Source: an uncultured Collinsella sp. (GTDB lineage: Bacteria; Actinomycetota; Coriobacteriia; Coriobacteriales; Coriobacteriaceae). From it: a DNA stretch of 8,760 nucleotides. This document shows, in pieces, positions 5,233 to 8,760 of the stretch (the first letter of the stretch is position 1; each line of letters opens with the position of its first letter). Below the pieces are notes generated by a model. The model worked only from the letters and a program-made list of their open reading frames with translations, searched no databases and was not told the origin of the DNA. The translations under genes and the position numbers were made by a program. The DNA is taken from the NCBI GenBank assembly GCA_902478825.1, contig CABSMK010000068.1, positions 1 through 8,760 of the forward strand, in the 5' to 3' direction.

Positions 5233-5930
5233 CGGCCAACCTCCTCGACGATGCTCACAAAGTTCTTAAGGATGCGCTGACCCAGCGCGGAGGATTTCTC
5301 GGGATGGAACTGGCAGCCCCACACGTTGCCATGGCGCACGATGCACGGGAAGCTCCGCGTATAGTGTGTGCGCGCCAGCACATCGGCGGCATCGGCGTCG
5401 TCAGCCACCGCGTAGCTGTGGGTGAAGTACATGTTGGCACCCTCGGCAAAACCGGCAAGCAGCGGATCGGCCGCACCGGCGGGCGTCATGTGCACCTGGT
5501 CCCAGCCCACGTGCGGCACCTTCAGTCGGCTCGACTCCAAGCGCGTGCACGAACCGCGCATAATGCCCAGGCCATCGACCCAGGGACCGCCAGCCTGCTC
5601 GGGGGCGCTGCCGTCGGCGACCGCGCCCTCGTCCGCAGGCACGCCCTCGTTGCCGCGCTCAAAAAATAGCTGAAGGCCCAGGCAGATGCCGAACAGCGGG
5701 GTTCCGGCGGCAACGGCGTCGAGCACCGCGTCCGCCTCGCCGCTCTGGCGCATAAAGGCGATCGCGTCATAGAACGCACCCACGCCCGGGATGACCAGGC
5801 CGTCGGCGCGGCGGATCTGCTCCGGATCGTCCGACGTGCAGGCGGCGGCACCGGCGCGCACAAGCCCGCGTACGACGCTCGACAAGTTGCCCTTGTGGTA
5901 GTCGACCACCACGATCTTCGGTTCGCCCAC
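5229..5930 (-). CDS. hisH: Imidazole glycerol phosphate synthase, glutaminase subunit HisH (GTG start)
   Basis: HisH hydrolyses glutamine and channels ammonia to HisF. The product is 233 aa from a GTG at 5930. It has the class I glutamine amidotransferase triad: C83 in GICLGLQ, H209 and E211 in CQFHPEKS. It also has VVVDYHKGNLSSV near the start, the PGVG segment (48-51), KVPHVGW (137-143) and YFTHSYAV (168-175). The GTG is chosen over an ATG at 6020 because AAAGGAGG lies 5 nt before it and the conserved first strand follows at once; the upstream part would be encoded by the palindromic element. Residues about 95-117 form an acidic, Gly/Ala-rich insert after FFERG, which accounts for its being some 20-30 aa longer than usual. 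It overlaps hisA by 4 nt. There are 137 nt between it and hisB. Confidence 0.96.
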   Translation of the reverse strand: MGEPKIVVVDYHKGNLSSVVRGLVRAGAAACTSDDPEQIRRADGLVIPGVGAFYDAIAFMRQSGEADAVLDAVAAGTPLFGICLGLQLFFERGNEGVPADEGAVADGSAPEQAGGPWVDGLGIMRGSCTRLESSRLKVPHVGWDQVHMTPAGAADPLLAGFAEGANMYFTHSYAVADDADAADVLARTHYTRSFPCIVRHGNVWGCQFHPEKSSALGQRILKNFVSIVEEVGR

Positions 5931-5935
5931 GCGAC

Positions 5936-5943
5936 CCTCCTTT
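5936..5943 (-). promoter_or_regulatory. Ribosome binding site fixing the GTG start of hisH
   Basis: AAAGGAGG on the minus strand with a 5-nt spacer to GTG 5930. This near-perfect site is the main reason for choosing GTG, and places the palindromic element entirely in the untranslated gap. Confidence 0.75.
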
Positions 5944-5952
5944 TTCCCATTC

Positions 5953-6070
5953 AAAACCTGCCAAAAAGGGACAGGTTTATTTTGGTCGGTTAAACGTTCA
6001 CCCACCGTATGAGACAGCATTTCCGCAGATAAAACCTGCCAAAATAAACCTGTCCCTTTTTGGCAGGTTA
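5953..6070. repeat. REPIN-like element: two inverted REP-type hairpins between hisB and hisH
   Basis: Positions 5955-5985 and 6039-6069 are exact 31-nt reverse complements around a 53-nt spacer. Each end also folds alone. On the right, AACCTGCCAAAA (6033-6044) pairs perfectly with 6058-6069 around a 13-nt loop. On the left, the same 12-mer (5955-5966) pairs with 5980-5991 with one mismatch and one wobble around a 13-nt loop. The two loops (AGGGACAGGTTTA and its reverse complement) are complementary to each other. Two oppositely oriented hairpins with a spacer is the layout of REPINs, which are mobilised by REP-associated tyrosine transposases (RAYT) in other bacteria. No transposase is in the window. 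The right end supplies the TAA stop of hisB (6068-6070). Transcribed with the operon, it could attenuate or protect hisHAFIE mRNA. Confidence 0.8.
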
Positions 6071-6655
6071 CAGCGAGCCCTTGGTGCTGGGGATGCCCTG
6101 CACGCGGGGATCGAGCTCGCAGGCGTGGCGCATCGTGCGGCCCACGGCCTTAAAGGCGGCCTCGATAATGTGATGCGAGTTGCCGCCTGCGAGCTCGCGC
6201 ACGTGCAGCGTGAGCTTGGCATCGCGCGCAAAGGCATAGAAGAACTCGACGGCCAGCTCGGTATCGAAGCTGCCCACACGTTCGGTCGGCACGGGCAGCT
6301 CGCAGTAGGCCTGGCCGCGACCCGAAATGTCCACGGCGGCCATCACGAGCGTCTCGTCCATGGCAATCGCCGCGTCTGCAAAGCGCGTAATACCCGCCTT
6401 GTCGCCCAGCGCTTGGCAAAACGCCTCACCCAGCACAATGCCCGTGTCCTCGACGGTATGGTGCGCGTCGACCTCCACGTCGCCTACTGCATGCACCGTC
6501 AAATCAAACAGGCCATGGCGGCCAAAGGCGTTGAGCATGTGGTCGAAAAACGGCACGCCGGTCGAGATATCGCACACGCCGCATCCGTCCAGGTCGAGTT
6601 TGACGACAATATCGGTCTCCCCCGTCTTGCGGACTACCTCGGCATAACGGCTCAT
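6068..6655 (-). CDS. hisB: Imidazoleglycerol-phosphate dehydratase HisB (monofunctional)
   Basis: The enzyme dehydrates imidazole glycerol phosphate to imidazole acetol phosphate, using manganese. The 195-aa product is the normal single-domain length, with no N-terminal HAD phosphatase domain as in E. coli HisB. Key motifs are STGVPFFDHMLNAFGRHG (31-48), VDAHHTVEDTGIVLGEA (62-78) and GGNSHHIIEAAFKA (157-170), whose histidines and glutamates bind the metals, and the C-terminal PSTKG (189-193). The start directly follows the hisC stop (TAGATG), with GGAGGAG just upstream inside hisC. Its own TAA stop is the first triplet of the palindromic element at 5953-6070. Because the phosphatase domain is missing, another enzyme must make histidinol, most simply the PHP protein at 1648-2559. 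Confidence 0.98.
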   Translation of the reverse strand: MSRYAEVVRKTGETDIVVKLDLDGCGVCDISTGVPFFDHMLNAFGRHGLFDLTVHAVGDVEVDAHHTVEDTGIVLGEAFCQALGDKAGITRFADAAIAMDETLVMAAVDISGRGQAYCELPVPTERVGSFDTELAVEFFYAFARDAKLTLHVRELAGGNSHHIIEAAFKAVGRTMRHACELDPRVQGIPSTKGSL

Positions 6656-7771
6656 CTACATCTCCTCCTTCACCAGCGCGGCAAACGCAGCCAGCACCTC
6701 ATCGTTTTCCTGCGGGGTGCCCACGGTAATGCGCAGACAGTCCGCAAGCCCCGGCCCGTAGCTAAAGTCGCGCACCAAAATCGAATACTCGTCGCGCAGG
6801 CGCTCACGCACGCGCGTAGCATGCGGCGTGCGCACGAGCACAAAGTTCGCCGCACTCGGCCATGCCTCCACGGGCAGACCCCCGGCAGCCATTGCGCGCA
6901 GGGCACACAGTTCGCGCTCGCGCTCGGATGCGACCTGTGCCACCACGGGCGCATACGCATCGCGGGCGCGCACGCAGGCAAGCGCCGCCGCCTGGCTCAG
7001 CACGTTGACCGAATAGATCTGGCGAATCGCCGCGAACACGTCGATGACCTCGGGCGCCGCAATCACATAGCCCAGACGCGTGCCGGCGGCGCCAAACGCC
7101 TTGGACAGCGTATGCAGGATCACCAGGTTGGGATGCTCGGCGATAAGTCCCTGCGCTGTGGTGGCCGCGCCAAACGAAGCGTCGGCGAACTCAACGTAGG
7201 CCTCGTCGACCATCACCATGCCGGGGCACGCATCGCACAGGGCCGCGACAAAGTCGAGCGGTGCCACGTCACCCGTGGGGTTATTGGGCGAGGTCACTAT
7301 GGCCAGGTTGCACTCGGGCGCCGCCGCGAGCACGGCGGCCTGGTCGAGCTCAAAGGTCGCCGGGTCGCGCCACACGTCGCGCACCTCGGTCTGACAGAGC
7401 GACGCAAAGAACGCATACTCGCTAAAACACGGCGGGCAGTTGAGCAGGGTCCGCCCCGCGCCGCCAAACGCCAGCAGGTAGTTATAGAGCAGCTCGTCGC
7501 CGCCGTTGCCCACGCAGATATTCTCGCGCGCCACGCCATGCCAAGCGGCAAGCTCGTCGCGCAGGTCACAGGACATGGGATCGGGGTAGCGGTTGAGCGG
7601 CGTGGCAGCCAGGGCGGCGTCGACCGCCTCGCGCACGCCAGCCGGCACGGGATAGGTGTTCTCGTTGGCCGAAAGGTTGATGCGCGTGGGCGTAAAGTTG
7701 GGATTGTAGGGCTCAATGCCAGCCAAGTAGGGCTGGACGAGCTCCTTCATGCGAGACGTCAGCTCGGCCAT
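6656..7771 (-). CDS. hisC: Histidinol-phosphate aminotransferase HisC
   Basis: HisC transfers an amino group from glutamate to imidazole acetol phosphate, giving histidinol phosphate. It is a PLP enzyme of aminotransferase fold type I. From ATG 7771 the product is 371 aa, typical of HisC. Visible features are INLSANENTYPVP (31-43), LNRYPDP (59-65), VGNGGDELL (87-95), SPNNPTGDV (161-169) with N164, MVDEAYVEF (187-195) with D189, HTLSKAFGAAGTRLGY (220-235) with the PLP-binding lysine K224, and DCLRITVGTPQEND near the C terminus. This ATG is chosen because GAGGAGG lies just upstream and the stop of hisD is 1 nt away; a start 11 codons earlier would lie inside hisD and is not conserved-looking. 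Confidence 0.97.
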   Translation of the reverse strand: MAELTSRMKELVQPYLAGIEPYNPNFTPTRINLSANENTYPVPAGVREAVDAALAATPLNRYPDPMSCDLRDELAAWHGVARENICVGNGGDELLYNYLLAFGGAGRTLLNCPPCFSEYAFFASLCQTEVRDVWRDPATFELDQAAVLAAAPECNLAIVTSPNNPTGDVAPLDFVAALCDACPGMVMVDEAYVEFADASFGAATTAQGLIAEHPNLVILHTLSKAFGAAGTRLGYVIAAPEVIDVFAAIRQIYSVNVLSQAAALACVRARDAYAPVVAQVASERERELCALRAMAAGGLPVEAWPSAANFVLVRTPHATRVRERLRDEYSILVRDFSYGPGLADCLRITVGTPQENDEVLAAFAALVKEEM

Positions 7772-7772
7772 A

Positions 7773-8760
7773 TTAGGCCTCCTCGCCGGTCGCGCCAGCG
7801 CCATCCGCGCTTGCAGCCGCTAGGTCCACACCCTCGGCGACCGTCGCCACGGCGTCGCCCGGCCAGGCGACCTTGGTCAGGTCGGCCGCGGCCAGAGACT
7901 CAGCACTCACGGCACCCTCGCCCTGCTCCAGCACACGGCGACGCAGTGCGGCCGAAAGCGCGTGTGCCCACAGGCCCTCGGCCTCGGCCAGGCGCTGCGT
8001 CGCGGGAGCGTCCGAGAGCAGGCCCTCGGGTGTATAGCAGATGACGCTCGAGCGCTTGACGAATTCTTCGACCGAAAGCGGGTTGGAGAACATGGCCGTG
8101 CCGCCGGTCGGCAGCGTGTGGTTGGGGCCGGCAACATAATCGCCAAGCGGCTCGGAGCTCCAAGCGCCCACAAAGATGGCGCCGGCGTTGCGAATGCCGC
8201 CGAGCAGGCCCATCGCATCCTTGCAGTGCAGCTCCAGGTGCTCGGGCGCCACGGTGTTCACCGCCTCGACGGCAGCAGCCATATCGGCGGCCACCACGAT
8301 GGTGCCCTCGTTGTCGAGCGAGGCGCGCGTGATCTCGGCACGCGGGGACTGTGCCACCAAAATGTCGATACCCGCCTCGACCTCGCGCGCAAACTGCTCG
8401 TCGCAGGTCACCAGATAGCAGGCTGCTAGCGGATCGTGCTCGGCCTGGGCCATCAGGTCGGCCGCGACCACCATGGGCTTGGCCGTGGCATCTGCCAGCA
8501 CGCAGACCTCGGAGGGGCCGGCGACCATGTCGATGCCCACGTCGCCCGAGACAATCTGCTTGGCCGCGGCAACAAAGGCGTTGCCCGGACCGGTGATTTT
8601 GTCGACGCGAGGAATGGTCTCGGTACCGTATGCCAGCGCGGCCACGGCCTGAGCGCCGCCCACCATATAGATCTCGTCCACGCCGCCGAGCTTTGCCGCC
8701 GCGAGCGTGTAGGGACTGATCAGGCCGTCCTTTTGCGGCGGGGTCACCATGACCACGCGC
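7773..8760 (-). CDS. hisD: Histidinol dehydrogenase HisD (5' end outside window)
   Basis: HisD oxidises histidinol twice, with NAD, to histidine. About 328 residues are visible; roughly the first 100 lie beyond position 8760. Strong signatures are MVTPP at the edge, VGGAQAVAALAYGTETIPRV, KITGPGNAFVAAAKQ, DMVAGPSEV, the zinc-site AQAEHDPLA, catalytic-region APEHLEL, GDYVAGPNHTLPTGGTA and the terminal zinc-ligand region EGLWAHALSA. The GTG and ATG near 8748-8756 are internal codons, not starts. After the normal family end (around LRRRVLEQ) there is an extra tail of about 49 residues, rich in Ala, Gly and acidic residues and probably disordered. It is followed 1 nt later by hisC. The promoter, and hisG if present in this operon, would be beyond the right edge. 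Confidence 0.97.
   Translation of the reverse strand, partial: RVVMVTPPQKDGLISPYTLAAAKLGGVDEIYMVGGAQAVAALAYGTETIPRVDKITGPGNAFVAAAKQIVSGDVGIDMVAGPSEVCVLADATAKPMVVAADLMAQAEHDPLAACYLVTCDEQFAREVEAGIDILVAQSPRAEITRASLDNEGTIVVAADMAAAVEAVNTVAPEHLELHCKDAMGLLGGIRNAGAIFVGAWSSEPLGDYVAGPNHTLPTGGTAMFSNPLSVEEFVKRSSVICYTPEGLLSDAPATQRLAEAEGLWAHALSAALRRRVLEQGEGAVSAESLAAADLTKVAWPGDAVATVAEGVDLAAASADGAGATGEEA

Noticed and set aside
3538..5280. A 580-codon open frame on the plus strand across hisI-hisF-hisA
   Set aside because: It lies antisense to strongly conserved his genes; long antisense frames are expected in GC-rich coding DNA. Its translation is His/Arg/Gly-rich without a family match.
5931..6020. N-terminal extension of HisH from an ATG at 6020
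   Set aside because: It is encoded by the REPIN-like element, lacks family similarity, and the GTG at 5930 has a near-perfect ribosome binding site.
5953..6070. Simple intrinsic terminator after hisB
   Set aside because: The T-run after the first hairpin on the transcribed strand is short and interrupted, and the two mirrored hairpins with complementary loops are not explained by termination. Partial attenuation remains possible.
6125..8044. A 639-codon open frame on the plus strand across hisB-hisC-hisD
   Set aside because: Same reason: a codon-bias shadow of the his genes, with no convincing start context and no recognisable domain.

Overview
The window is GC-rich (by eye above 60% G+C) and densely coded. 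Strong AAAGGAG-type ribosome binding sites and monofunctional, unfused his enzymes fit a high-GC Gram-positive. My best guess is a gut Coriobacteriia such as Collinsella, because the intergenic palindromes look like repeats I associate with that group. This is recollection, not a search result.

Layout. On the minus strand, positions 8760 to 2869 hold a histidine biosynthesis operon read hisD (5' end cut by the window) - hisC - hisB - hisH - hisA - hisF - hisI - hisE. It supplies most of the pathway from phosphoribosyl-ATP to histidine. hisG (and hisZ if used) are not in the window. The one internal activity missing from the operon, histinol-phosphate dephosphorylation, is probably supplied by a PHP-family phosphatase at 1648-2559. 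That gene lies on the opposite strand, convergent with hisE. Left of it, on the minus strand and divergent from it, are a stand-alone LarC C-terminal-domain gene, a YfcE-like metallophosphoesterase and the start of a MazG-type nucleotide pyrophosphohydrolase that runs off the left edge.

Gene junctions in the operon are mostly very tight: D/C 1 nt, C/B 0 nt, H/A overlap of 4 nt, A/F 3 nt. Apart from a 46-nt I/E gap, the exceptions are B/H (137 nt) and F/I (140 nt), and each of these contains a large palindromic element. The convergent space between the PHP gene and hisE is filled almost exactly by a third, 313-nt element with terminal and internal inverted repeats. A fourth palindrome (23-nt perfect arms) and a GC-rich hairpin sit in the divergent region upstream of the PHP gene.

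The most interesting content is therefore not the enzymes, which are ordinary, but these structurally different intergenic palindromes. The B/H element has the architecture of a REPIN (two inverted REP-like hairpins with complementary loops). At hisB and hisE the stop codon lies within the terminal repeat of the adjoining element. No RNA genes, CRISPR arrays, transposase genes or complete insertion sequences were seen.
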